A DNA stretch of 64,000 nucleotides from Verrucomicrobiales bacterium (lineage in GTDB: Bacteria; Verrucomicrobiota; Verrucomicrobiia; Verrucomicrobiales; DEV007). This document shows positions 1-8,241 of this stretch, piece after piece. The stretch lies in assembly GCA_016795505.1 (NCBI GenBank), contig JAEUHH010000010.1, positions 38,271 to 102,270 on the forward strand. Direction: 5' to 3'. The notes under the pieces are model-generated. The model saw only the letters and a list, made by a program, of their open reading frames with translations. It was not told the origin of the DNA and made no database searches. The position numbers and the translations under genes were made by a program. Within the stretch, counting starts at the first letter, position 1, and each line of letters opens with the position of its first letter.

Positions 1-84
1 CCAGGTGCCCTCGAGCAGCAGGCAGACATCGGCAGTGCCGGTCTGGTCAGCGGCTGGGACGGAGGATCTGGAGGTGAGGGACAT
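1..84 (-). CDS. pelF: PelF glycosyltransferase, N-terminal fragment (cut by window edge)
   Basis: The minus strand from an ATG at 84 stays open to base 1 (28 codons). It ends in ADVCLLLEGTW, which matches the start of PelF, the cytoplasmic GT4-family glycosyltransferase that polymerises the Pel polysaccharide from UDP-sugars. It lies 28 bp downstream of the pelE-like stop, on the same strand, as in known pel operons (D-E-F-G). The rest of the gene, and probably pelG, lie beyond base 1. The short N-terminal tail before the motif is not conserved. The identification rests on one motif plus gene order, which is strong in combination. Confidence 0.8.
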   Translation of the reverse strand, partial: MSLTSRSSVPAADQTGTADVCLLLEGTW

Positions 85-112
85 GCGGGTTGAGGTGGAA
101 AGAGCAAGCCGG

Positions 113-1135
113 TCAGGCCGGAGTCCCGCCCGGTTGGACGAGCCAGAATTGGCGGTGGGCGGCACCCAGCCCGGATGCGGGGGAGCCTTGCTGGCTGATG
201 CGTTCGATGGCCTCGGCGGTCCGCTTCCAATTGCCCAGCGCGGAGAAGTAGGCCAGCTCGAGGCGATTGGCGAGAGGGCTCGCGCCGGGCAGGGCGCACA
301 GGCGGCCGTAGAGATCGGGAATGCCATCCAGTTCACCCAGTCGGATCAGGCAATGCGCCCGGCCCCAGAGACAGGAGGCGTCGGCAGGATCGATCTCCAG
401 CGCCTCGGCAAACCGCGAAGCGGCTTCGGCGATGAAACGGGGGGCCTGATCGGGGTCAATTTCGGCCCCGTGAAGCAGGGCGGTGGCGAGACGTTCCAGT
501 CGGGTGACGCGGTCGGCGGGGGTGATCTCTGCCGTGGCGGCGGCCCTGCGCAGGGACTCCAGTTGTTTCTCGCGCCGCTCAAAAGCCGCCGACAGGGCGG
601 ATTGGGCATAGAGATGGGTGCGGGCATCCGGTTGATCGGTCAGGGCCTTCAGCAGGAGATGGGCGCGCCGGTCGCCGAGCTGCCGGATGCGGGGAACGGC
701 GAGGCGTTGAATGGGACGGTGGCCATGCCGGATGGCGGAAGCGAGTGGTTCCGCGCCTTCCGAGGTGGACTGGGATCGCTGGCTGGCGCGGTAAAAGGGA
801 TTGCCAAACTGAAGGCCTTGGAATCGGCCGCCGCGGGTCCGGGCAGGTCTCTGGGGCATCGTCAGCCAGCCGGCGACGAGGCAGCCCAGCACCGGCGTGA
901 GCAGGCACAGGGAGGCGGCGAGCCCCGCCAGCGTGGCAGCACCACTGCGGCGGCGGGATGGCAGCCATTTGGCCACCGCCACGAAGGCGACCGCGACCAC
1001 CGCCAGGTGGAGAGCCAGCGCCGCGAGGTGGGGTGCGATGGGGAGACCGGGGACTCGTCCCAAGCCAGCTGCCACGGCGGCCGCATCGACCGCCGCGAGC
1101 AGGGCGAAGAAGATGATCGGCATCGCGTGGCCCAT
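113..1135 (-). CDS. pelE: PelE-like membrane TPR protein
   Basis: 340 aa. Three hydrophobic stretches occupy roughly residues 1-95. A soluble, helical C-terminal half follows with TPR-like repeats (for example around ETADRVTRLERLA-type helices and the EALEIDPADASCLWGRAHC segment near residues 240-265). PelE is the inner-membrane TPR partner of PelD in Pel synthesis. The call rests mainly on architecture and position: it starts 9 bp after the pelD-like stop and precedes pelF. Sequence identity to classical PelE is not obvious by eye, so a generic membrane TPR protein is the alternative. Confidence 0.65.
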   Translation of the reverse strand: MGHAMPIIFFALLAAVDAAAVAAGLGRVPGLPIAPHLAALALHLAVVAVAFVAVAKWLPSRRRSGAATLAGLAASLCLLTPVLGCLVAGWLTMPQRPARTRGGRFQGLQFGNPFYRASQRSQSTSEGAEPLASAIRHGHRPIQRLAVPRIRQLGDRRAHLLLKALTDQPDARTHLYAQSALSAAFERREKQLESLRRAAATAEITPADRVTRLERLATALLHGAEIDPDQAPRFIAEAASRFAEALEIDPADASCLWGRAHCLIRLGELDGIPDLYGRLCALPGASPLANRLELAYFSALGNWKRTAEAIERISQQGSPASGLGAAHRQFWLVQPGGTPA

Positions 1136-1144
1136 GGGGAAAAG

Positions 1145-2557
1145 TCAGGAAGCCGCCGCCACGGCGAGTTCGGGAGCGATCCGCGCGACGGGTAGCGGGG
1201 TGTGAGGCGCGCCGACGGGCAGGACCTCCATGCGAACGGCCCGAGCGCTCGATCCGATGCGGGTCAGAATCTGACCGGCGATCTGCTCGGCCGCGGCGGT
1301 GGAGGGAGCCGAGATCAGGAGGCCGATGGCGTAGGGCGACGACCGGCCGTCTCCAACGGCGCCCAGAGGATCGGTGGGGGCGGCGATCGTTTTGAGACGA
1401 TCCACGAACTCGGCGAGCATCGCCTGGGGCGCCGCAGTATCGGCCAGAAACAGAATCAGGCGCGAGGGCAGCCCCAGTCGCATCTCCACCTCGCGGGCTT
1501 CTTCCAAGCGGGCCAGGAAGACCTCAGGAGCGAGGATGCGGCCCGATGCGGAACTGTCTTCGACGCGGTTGAGCGGGGCGGCCTCCATCCGGGCCATGCA
1601 CCAGGCGAACAAGGCCTCGATCCGGCCCAGGGTATCCCAACCGATCCGGGAAAACTCCATGCGGCCGATGAGCAGCACGGCGCGCGCCCCGCCGTCCGGA
1701 CCCACTGACCAGCGCCAGGGGATGGCGGCGAGGTGGCGCTGGTCCGAGCCCTCGGGATTGAAGGGGCCGCCGTCGGGACCTTGCCAGGTCGCGATGCGGC
1801 CTTCGGCGAGAGCGGCGGAGGCGATCAGTGCCTCGGTGGACGGGAGCGCGGTCGGAAACGTCGACTCACCCACGGCGGTCGATGCCACCCGGGCGATCTG
1901 GGAGTGCCGGCCGGTGTCGTCGCGGTAGATGGCTGCGGAAATGACTCCATACTCGCGACTGAGCAGTTTCAGCAGACCCTCCTCAGGCCGGTCGCGCTCG
2001 TCGATGAAGAGCCGCTTCAGCTCTGCGGAGAGTCCGAGCGACTCAGCGCCGTGAAGGAGCAGGGACTCGACCAGCCTGGCCTCGTTGGCCCGCATCAGGG
2101 CGCAGTCTTCCACCAGTCGGCGGTTGCGCTCGGCCAGAGCCAGCCCCTGAAGCCGAAGCCTTTCCGCAAGACCGCCGCAAAGATGGCGGATCAGGGTGCC
2201 GACGGCGGTGGCGATGAGCAGGGACAGAAAAAAGTAGGGCTCCTGTCGCAAAAACATCACCGGTGGCTGGGTCTCGGCGGCCCATTTGAGGCCAAGGACG
2301 CCACCCGCTGCCAGCAGGGCACCGACGAGACCGACGCCGGCTCCGTAGCGTCCTCCCAGGAACAGAGGCAGGAGGAGCCAGGGGCTCGGATTCTGGCGCA
2401 GCCAGCCCGGGTCGGCGCGGTCGAGGAACCAGTTGCAGCCCAGCAGCACGGCGGTGAGCAGGATGGCATCCACCGGTGCCGTGCGCCACAGGGGCGGCTT
2501 TTTCCAGAGCGACTCGTCTTCGGCTGCCGTGGCGAACGTGTCGGCGTGATCGGTCAT
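1145..2557 (-). CDS. pelD: PelD-like inner-membrane GAF/degenerate GGDEF protein
   Basis: 470 aa. Hydrophobic segments at about residues 28-46, 58-92 and 105-127 make a four-helix membrane part. A short coiled coil (about 130-165), a GAF-like domain (about 165-320) and a C-terminal degenerate GGDEF-like domain (about 340-460) follow. This is the layout of PelD, the c-di-GMP receptor that activates Pel polymer synthesis. The catalytic GGDEF position reads RSSPY (405-409), so it cannot be a cyclase. The inhibitory-site RxxD, expected five residues upstream, reads DPLG (396-399), so canonical c-di-GMP binding may be lost. Same operon as the pelB-like gene (36-bp gap) and pelE-like gene. Confidence 0.78.
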   Translation of the reverse strand: MTDHADTFATAAEDESLWKKPPLWRTAPVDAILLTAVLLGCNWFLDRADPGWLRQNPSPWLLLPLFLGGRYGAGVGLVGALLAAGGVLGLKWAAETQPPVMFLRQEPYFFLSLLIATAVGTLIRHLCGGLAERLRLQGLALAERNRRLVEDCALMRANEARLVESLLLHGAESLGLSAELKRLFIDERDRPEEGLLKLLSREYGVISAAIYRDDTGRHSQIARVASTAVGESTFPTALPSTEALIASAALAEGRIATWQGPDGGPFNPEGSDQRHLAAIPWRWSVGPDGGARAVLLIGRMEFSRIGWDTLGRIEALFAWCMARMEAAPLNRVEDSSASGRILAPEVFLARLEEAREVEMRLGLPSRLILFLADTAAPQAMLAEFVDRLKTIAAPTDPLGAVGDGRSSPYAIGLLISAPSTAAAEQIAGQILTRIGSSARAVRMEVLPVGAPHTPLPVARIAPELAVAAAS

Positions 2558-2593
2558 GGTCCGCGGGGCGAAGGACAGGACGGTGGGAGAAAA

Positions 2594-4555
2594 TCAGTAA
2601 AAGGTGCGAAGACCGATGTTGCCGACGAAAACTTCGGAGTCATCGTTGCTGGCTCCGGTACCGTCGGAGTAGTAACCACCCTCCACGACGAGGTCGATCA
2701 TGTCGGTCAGGGCGAACTCGACGCCGCCGGTGAAGTTGTAGTCCCATTCTTCGTCGGAGAAATCGAAGTAGAGTCCGCTGCTCAGGTAATAAAACAGGCT
2801 GGGGTTGACCCTTGACTCGAAAGTGACCTGAAGTCCGTGGGGGTGGTAGCGGGGCTCGATCAGTTCCGAGCCCAGCAGGCGCCCGTCGGCCGGCTCACCG
2901 GCGTAACCGAGGCGGCTCACCTCGCGATCGGACAGACGCGCCGCATCGAAGCGCTCGTAATCGGCCCGGTAGGCGAGATAGACCGATGAAGTGTTGGTGG
3001 CGTTCTCCCAGATCGGACGGTTCACTTCCAGATAGGCCGCCCAACCGTCACCGAGGTCGGCGCCGTCGGCTTCGACCCGCCGGGCCGAGGCCCCGGCAAG
3101 CAGTTCGAATCGGGCAGGCAGCGGTACCTGCACATTGGCGGCCACCCGGTCTTCGATCCCATTCAGGGCGATCATTTGCAGCGAATCCATCGCCGGAATG
3201 TTGAAATCGACCGAGATATCGTAACCAAGGACGCCGAGGTGGGTTTGCTCGCGGCCATAGGTGACTCCCCAGGTCGCATCCTCATGGGATCCGCCACCGG
3301 CGCGGGCTTCGATGTAGCTCAAATGGTCATCCAGATATTTTCTTACCACGGCCACGGCGCCGAGGAAATCACCGGAGGACTGGCGCAGGGAGCGCTCGCT
3401 GGAGAGGGAAATGTCGTAATACCAGGCATTCAAGCCGGCGTGCAAACCGGGAGCTACCGGGGCGAGGGCGTGGGTCCGCCAGAAGAGGCCTTCGCCTTCC
3501 GCCTCGCTGATGATCTCCATATTGGCCTGGACCGTGGGGCCGCGCAGGCGGGAGACATCCTTGATGGCGGCGGTGGCTTCCTGCCTCACGCGCTCGGTAA
3601 CGGTCTGGTCGGCGGCCAGTTCCTGGTAGGCTGTGACAGCCTCGTCGAGGCGACCGGTGGCCCGGAGGCATTCGGCGAGCGCATCCTGTGCCGGGTAGGG
3701 CTTGCCGGCGTAATGCCGGGCTTTGAGCGACTCCAGCATGGGGAGCGCCTCCAGATAGTGGTAGTTGGGCACCAACGCCTGCGCGTAGAGCAGTTGGACA
3801 TCGACATCTTCGGGATACTTTTGGCGCATGGCCTCAGCCTTTTCGAGGGCGGCTTCGGGCTGCTTCTTTTCGATCAGATCGTAGGCCACTTTCAGGCCTT
3901 CGAGTTTCTCGATCTCCGTCAGGCCGGCCTGGGCGAGCTTCTTTTGCTCGGCGGAGGCGCCCTTCTGGTCGAGCGCGCGCCGGTAGGCGGTGCGGGCGGC
4001 TTCGTAGTTGCCGGTCGACCCGTAGGCATCGCCCAAGTCGATCTCAAACGGGAAAGCTTTTCCGGAAAACGCTCCATTACGCTGCTTTTCCATCAAGGCG
4101 ATGGCGGCATCGTATTTCTGGGCCGTCATCAGGCCGTCGATCCGATTCTCCAGCTCTTCGTGGGGATTCGGCGGTTCGCTCTCGCCGTCCAGCGGATCGT
4201 TGGCCGCGGAGTCGATCGTGATGGGCGGTGCGCCAGCCGGATTGCGGCGGTTCAATTCGTCCGTCAGTGCCTTGGACATGGCTCCGTTTCCGAGGCGGGC
4301 ATAGACGCCGAGCAGATTTCTCAAATAATCGGTCGAAAGCTCGGGAAGGCGCTTCAGGATGGCTTCATCGCTGGGCACGCCAGAAGAGGCGGCAGGGGCG
4401 GCGGCGGTGGCATCGGTCGATTGAGCCGGCAAAGTAACCTGCCAGAATACGCCGGAACTGGCGATAATGAGAGGAACGATGCGGAACCGGCAGGCGAAAG
4501 TCCTCCCGGGGACGGTCGCCGACCAGGGCCGCCAGATGGCGGGAGTCAGGTCCAT
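2594..4555 (-). CDS. pelB: PelB-like TPR plus outer-membrane beta-barrel export protein
   Basis: 653 aa. The N-terminal region has a hydrophobic export signal (about residues 25-45), then TPR-like helices (about 65-340), then a beta-rich half with alternating aromatic strands (about 370-653) that ends in a terminal aromatic residue (LRTFY), as outer-membrane barrels do. This is the PelB design: periplasmic TPRs plus an export porin. It is much shorter than the roughly 1200-residue Pseudomonas PelB, mainly through fewer TPRs. It is the first gene of the operon, so no pelA precedes it, and no pelC lies between it and pelD. The start is taken at the first ATG of the frame; a more internal start is possible. 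Confidence 0.72.
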   Translation of the reverse strand: MDLTPAIWRPWSATVPGRTFACRFRIVPLIIASSGVFWQVTLPAQSTDATAAAPAASSGVPSDEAILKRLPELSTDYLRNLLGVYARLGNGAMSKALTDELNRRNPAGAPPITIDSAANDPLDGESEPPNPHEELENRIDGLMTAQKYDAAIALMEKQRNGAFSGKAFPFEIDLGDAYGSTGNYEAARTAYRRALDQKGASAEQKKLAQAGLTEIEKLEGLKVAYDLIEKKQPEAALEKAEAMRQKYPEDVDVQLLYAQALVPNYHYLEALPMLESLKARHYAGKPYPAQDALAECLRATGRLDEAVTAYQELAADQTVTERVRQEATAAIKDVSRLRGPTVQANMEIISEAEGEGLFWRTHALAPVAPGLHAGLNAWYYDISLSSERSLRQSSGDFLGAVAVVRKYLDDHLSYIEARAGGGSHEDATWGVTYGREQTHLGVLGYDISVDFNIPAMDSLQMIALNGIEDRVAANVQVPLPARFELLAGASARRVEADGADLGDGWAAYLEVNRPIWENATNTSSVYLAYRADYERFDAARLSDREVSRLGYAGEPADGRLLGSELIEPRYHPHGLQVTFESRVNPSLFYYLSSGLYFDFSDEEWDYNFTGGVEFALTDMIDLVVEGGYYSDGTGASNDDSEVFVGNIGLRTFY

Positions 4556-4599
4556 GCGTGCTTCGCTGAGTGGTGCAGCGGAGCCATCTTATTTTGGGA

Positions 4600-4690
4600 C
4601 CTAGAAAGATCAAGAAATATAAAAATTTGTTTTGTTTTAAAAATAACAAACTGCTATATTTTGAAAAATTTCTCAAATGTGAGATTGGGC
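4600..4690. promoter_or_regulatory. AT-rich divergent promoter region between the pel operon and SDR gene
   Basis: A markedly AT-rich stretch between two divergent genes in an otherwise GC-rich window. It contains inverted repeats TTTGTT/AACAAA (4626-4631 and 4645-4650) and TTTGA/TCAAA (4660-4664 and 4673-4677), and TATA-like hexamers on both strands. The inference is that it carries promoters for pelB (leftward) and the SDR gene (rightward), perhaps with a regulator site. Confidence 0.5.
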
Positions 4691-4769
4691 GTCGGTAGGA
4701 TGGATTTCGGATGATGGCGAGTGGGCTCTCGGTAAGGGTGATAAAAGGAAATCAACCAAAGCATCAGAC

Positions 4770-5558
4770 ATGGACTTGGAACTGAAAAACAAAGTGGTGA
4801 TCGTTACTGGAGGTGCGAGTGGCATCGGAGAGGCCATCGTGCGAACCCTGGCCATCGAAGGGGCGATCCCGGTCATTCTGGACAAGAAATCGCCGGATGA
4901 CTGCGAGACCCTGTTGGACGAACTGGACATCGAGGCTGTCGATGGTGCTTACCTGAGGGTGGATCTGACCGACGCCGAGCAGGTGGCCCAGGCGGTGCGG
5001 ACCACGATACTGCGATATGAGACCATCGACGGATTGGTGAACAACGCCGGAGTCAACGATGCGGTGGGGCTGGACGCCTCGCCGACGGCGTTTCGCGGTT
5101 CGCTGGAGAAGAATCTCATTTCTGCTTTCACCATCACCCATTTTGCAACGCCGCATCTGAGGGCCAATGCTCCTTCCGCGATTGTGAACATCGGGAGCAA
5201 AGTCGCCGTCACCGGTCAAGGGGGCACCTCCGGCTATGCTGCGGCCAAGGGCGGGCTGGCGGCCCTCACCCGGGAATGGGCGCTCGATCTCGCGGCCTCG
5301 CGGGTGCGGGTGAATGCCGTGATGCCAGCCGAAGTCTGGACGCCGATGTACGACGACTGGCTTTCCGGTCAGGCGGATCCCTCCGGGAGACGGGCTGAGA
5401 TCGAAGGACGCATCCCGTTGGGACAGCGAATGACGGAGGCCCAGGAAATCGCCGACACCGTGTTGTTCCTCCTCAGTCCCCGGTCTTCCCACACGACCGG
5501 CCAGATCCTCCATGTGGACGGTGGCTATGTCCATTTTGACCGGGCTTATCGGCCTTGA
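4770..5558 (+). CDS. SDR oxidoreductase, L-fucose dehydrogenase-like
   Basis: 262 aa classical short-chain dehydrogenase: nucleotide-binding TGGASGIG (residues 13-20), NNAG (91-94), catalytic Ser143 and YAAAK (Tyr156, Lys160), and a C-terminal GQILHVDGGYVH. The opening MDLELKNKVVIVTGG, the NNAGVND segment and the conserved tail resemble the bacterial L-fucose dehydrogenases of the non-phosphorylative fucose pathway, as recalled from Burkholderia. They oxidise L-fucose to the lactone with NAD(P). No other fucose genes lie beside it, so substrate is inferred from resemblance only; a general sugar or acyl dehydrogenase remains possible. The gene stands alone, divergent from pel. Confidence 0.75.
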   Translation: MDLELKNKVVIVTGGASGIGEAIVRTLAIEGAIPVILDKKSPDDCETLLDELDIEAVDGAYLRVDLTDAEQVAQAVRTTILRYETIDGLVNNAGVNDAVGLDASPTAFRGSLEKNLISAFTITHFATPHLRANAPSAIVNIGSKVAVTGQGGTSGYAAAKGGLAALTREWALDLAASRVRVNAVMPAEVWTPMYDDWLSGQADPSGRRAEIEGRIPLGQRMTEAQEIADTVLFLLSPRSSHTTGQILHVDGGYVHFDRAYRP

Positions 5559-5656
5559 ATGGCGTAGTCGGCGCGATTGGAGCGTGTTCGGGAAAGTTTC
5601 GGAAATGCTGAATTTCAGGAGCGAGATCGGCCGAAGGGTGTAAGGTTCCGGTCCCC

Positions 5657-6694
5657 ATGTCATTGAGAACGCTTCCCCGGACTGACCCGACTGCCATCCT
5701 GCGGTACCGCGATGGGATCTATGCTGTCGATTTGCTGACAGCTGCCATCGTAGAGTTCGATTTTTTCACCCGCCTTGAGGACGAGCCCGGATGCCTCGAG
5801 GAGATCTGCGAACGCCTCGGTTGGGCACCGCGTCCCGCCGATGTGCTGATCACCCTGGCCAAAGCCAATGGTTTTGTGTCCGAAGGGCCAGAGGGGACCA
5901 TCCGCACCACCGCCCTGGCTCGTGAGCATCTGTGCAGCCGGTCGCCGTGGTCCCTGCGGGGCTACTTCGAGTCCCTCAAAGATCGGCAGGTGGCGCGTGA
6001 CTTCGTCCAGGTGTTGCAGACGGGCAAGCCGGCCCATTGGAGCGGGCACGATGAAGCGGAGGCCGATTGGCACGGGGCGATGCAGAGCGAAGAGTTTGCC
6101 ACCGCATTTACCGAAGCGATGGATTGCCGTGGCGTGTTTCTCGGCAAGGTTCTGGCTGATCAACTGGCCGGCGAGCTGACTGGTCGTCGCCGGGTGCTCG
6201 ACATCGGCGGAGGCTCAGGCGTCTATGCCTGTGCGCTCGCCGCGAATCAGCCTCACCTCACTGGCGCGGTGATGGAGCAGGCGCCGGTCGATGCCTTGGC
6301 AAAGCGGAAGATCGCCGAGCGTGGCTTGGCGGATCGCGTTGAAGTGATCACGGGCGACATGTTCGCCGGCAAATGGCCCACGAATGCCGAGGTTCATCTT
6401 TTTTCCAACGTGATGCACGATTGGGACATCCCCCAGATCCAGCAATTGCTCGCGCACTCGGCCGCTTCACTGGCCTCTGGTGGCATCGTCGTGATTCACG
6501 AAACCTTCCTCAACGGGGAGAAAACCGGACCGCTCCCTGTGGCCGAGTATTCCTGCATCCTGATGCACTCCACCCAGGGTCGCTGCTACAGCATCACGGA
6601 GATGGCGCGGCTCCTGGAGGACGCCGGATTTGTCCGTCCCCGATACGTTGACACCGCTGGCGACCGCGGGGCGGTCATAGCCGAGAAAGCCTGA
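5657..6694 (+). CDS. SAM-dependent O-methyltransferase (plant-type/acetylserotonin OMT family)
   Basis: 345 aa. An N-terminal winged-helix dimerisation domain (about residues 15-110) precedes a Rossmann methyltransferase domain with the SAM-binding VLDIGGGSGVY (180-190) and the family's FSNVMHDWD motif, whose His is the usual catalytic base region. Such enzymes methylate hydroxyl groups on small aromatic or carotenoid-type molecules. The substrate cannot be read from the sequence. It follows the SDR gene by about 100 bp on the same strand; co-transcription is possible but not shown. Confidence 0.8.
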   Translation: MSLRTLPRTDPTAILRYRDGIYAVDLLTAAIVEFDFFTRLEDEPGCLEEICERLGWAPRPADVLITLAKANGFVSEGPEGTIRTTALAREHLCSRSPWSLRGYFESLKDRQVARDFVQVLQTGKPAHWSGHDEAEADWHGAMQSEEFATAFTEAMDCRGVFLGKVLADQLAGELTGRRRVLDIGGGSGVYACALAANQPHLTGAVMEQAPVDALAKRKIAERGLADRVEVITGDMFAGKWPTNAEVHLFSNVMHDWDIPQIQQLLAHSAASLASGGIVVIHETFLNGEKTGPLPVAEYSCILMHSTQGRCYSITEMARLLEDAGFVRPRYVDTAGDRGAVIAEKA

Positions 6695-6709
6695 TCAGGA
6701 AATCCCGAC

Positions 6710-7021
6710 TCACCGGGCTTCCCGCGGCAGCGGTTGCTGAGTGGAGGCGTCTGGGGCGACATCGGTGCCGCCAGAGGCGAAATAGTAGCCGGCGGCCAGC
6801 AAGGCCGTCGTCGCTCCGCCGACATAGAGCCAGCGCTTCGTGCCGGAACTCCACATCCACGTCGACACCCGCTCCACCAACAGGCTCCGCGAGGACTGGC
6901 GCAGCATTTCCCCCCGCTGGCGCTCCTTGAAAGACTCGGCGAAGCGCTCGTAATAGCCCTCGGGCGGCTGTTCGTAGCGCTTCAGCCGCAGCAGCTTTTG
7001 GAGATCCTCGAAATCGCTCAT
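6710..7021 (-). CDS. Small single-span membrane protein, likely partner of the ECF sigma factor
   Basis: 103 aa. A charged cytoplasmic N-terminus (about residues 1-60, with an LQKLLRLKRYEQPPEGYYERF segment), one transmembrane helix (about 65-83) and a short Pro-rich tail. It has no zinc-binding HxxxCxxC anti-sigma motif. It lies 56 bp downstream of the ECF sigma factor gene on the same strand, the usual place of an anti-sigma factor. Function as a sigma regulator is inferred from topology and position; the family itself is not recognised. Confidence 0.6.
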   Translation of the reverse strand: MSDFEDLQKLLRLKRYEQPPEGYYERFAESFKERQRGEMLRQSSRSLLVERVSTWMWSSGTKRWLYVGGATTALLAAGYYFASGGTDVAPDASTQQPLPREAR

Positions 7022-7077
7022 GAAGTCCGTGGGAATGAGTTGGCCGGAAAGGCGGGGTGAGGAGGAGGGAGCCGCTT

Positions 7078-7701
7078 TCAGCGGCGAAATTCCTCGAGGA
7101 AGTTCTGCAATTGTTGGTGGGCGTAAAACAGCCGGGATCTCACCGTGCCTTCGGAGATGCCGAGGATGCGAGCGATTTCGCCGTGGGGGAGGCCCTGAAT
7201 GTCGTGCATCGTGACCACCGTCCGGTGGTTTTCTGACAGCCGCTGCATGGCGGCGTTCAATCTTTGCTGCAACTCGTGCAGGTTTGCCTCGCGCACCGGA
7301 TCGGACTTCGAGGTCGCTTCGATGAATTCCTCGTCGTTCTCAATAGCCAGGTCGAGGTCATCCAGGCTCAGTTTTCGATGGCGCCCCCGCTTCCGCAGGT
7401 GATTGAGAGTCATATTCACCGCGATGGAGTAGATCCAGGTGTAGAATGCCGAGCGGCCTTGGAACCGCTTCAAGGACCGGTAGGCCTTGGCAAAGACCTC
7501 CTGCAGCAGGTCATGGGTGTCCTCGCGGTTCGAGGTCATGTGGTAGATCAGCCCGTAGAGACGAGGGGTGTACTTCACAACCAATTCGTCAAAGGCGGTC
7601 GTGTCGCCCTGCCGGGCCCGCTCCACCAGTGCCGCATCGTCCTGAGCCGCGCCGCTGGCGGCGGCGGGAGCGAGGGCGGTGACGGGTGGTTCGGCGCTCA
7701 T
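7078..7701 (-). CDS. ECF (sigma-70 family) RNA polymerase sigma factor
   Basis: 207 aa. Region 2 is plain (DLLQEVFAKAYRSLKRFQGRSAFYTWIYSIAVNMTLNHLRKR, about residues 66-110) and region 4 carries the helix-turn-helix (LSENHRTVVTMHDIQGLPHGEIARILGISEGTVRSRLFYAHQQL, about 155-198). The Ala/Pro-rich first 20 residues are non-conserved, so an internal start is possible. It directs RNA polymerase to an unknown regulon. The downstream membrane protein gene is its probable regulator. Confidence 0.92.
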   Translation of the reverse strand: MSAEPPVTALAPAAASGAAQDDAALVERARQGDTTAFDELVVKYTPRLYGLIYHMTSNREDTHDLLQEVFAKAYRSLKRFQGRSAFYTWIYSIAVNMTLNHLRKRGRHRKLSLDDLDLAIENDEEFIEATSKSDPVREANLHELQQRLNAAMQRLSENHRTVVTMHDIQGLPHGEIARILGISEGTVRSRLFYAHQQLQNFLEEFRR

Positions 7702-7801
7702 GCAAGGGGGGGGGGCAATGCGTGAGCCGTAACCATGGCGGCATCACCCGGCCCTGACAAACGGGAAAGAGCCGCCGGCTCCTCCCGGCGGTAAAGGGCG
7801 C

Positions 7802-8083
7802 TCAGAGGATCTCGTAGCGGGCCGATTCCTTCGACTCCCAAAGCGTCGGCGCGACCGCGAACCAGCGTTTGAAGTGTTCGCTGTCGAGATGGGCCTGAAT
7901 GGCCGCCGCATCGTCGTAGATCTCGTAGATGGCGAACTGCGTCGGATCGTCCAGGCGTCGGGAGTACTCCCACTTCCGGCAGCCCGGCTCTTGGTTCGAG
8001 TGCTTCGCATTGTCCGCCAGCGCCTCCAGTAGCTGGTCGACGCATTCGGGCTTGGCTTTGATCTGGACGATGATGGCGAGCAT
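7802..8083 (-). CDS. Antibiotic biosynthesis monooxygenase (ABM/YgiN-type) domain protein
   Basis: 93 aa from the ATG at 8083. It is a compact dimeric alpha-beta-barrel ABM domain: MLAIIVQIKAKPECVDQLL at the start, EPGCRKWEYSRR in the middle and the typical FAIYEIYDDAAAIQAHLDS and HFKRW elements. Relatives act as quinol monooxygenases or heme/quinone-handling proteins. An in-frame extension up to 8245 adds 54 residues unlike the family, so the internal start is preferred. Transcribed alone on the minus strand between the sigma factor and prenyl synthase genes. Confidence 0.8.
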   Translation of the reverse strand: MLAIIVQIKAKPECVDQLLEALADNAKHSNQEPGCRKWEYSRRLDDPTQFAIYEIYDDAAAIQAHLDSEHFKRWFAVAPTLWESKESARYEIL

Positions 8084-8241
8084 TTTGGGAAGAATGGTTG
8101 CTGGATCTTGGATCTTGAGTAGCTGGGTTTCGCCTGGTTTTAGGAGAAAAGGATCGTCAATACGCCGGAGTGGCGGGGTAGGGGAGGTCAGAGAGCGGGG
8201 CGGGAGATACCGAAAAATCAATCCGCCCCAGAAAAGCAAAC

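Noticed and set aside
5..1195. Long plus-strand open frame over the pelE-like gene
   Set aside because: GC-rich antisense frame of low complexity; the minus-strand frame has membrane helices, TPRs and operon context.
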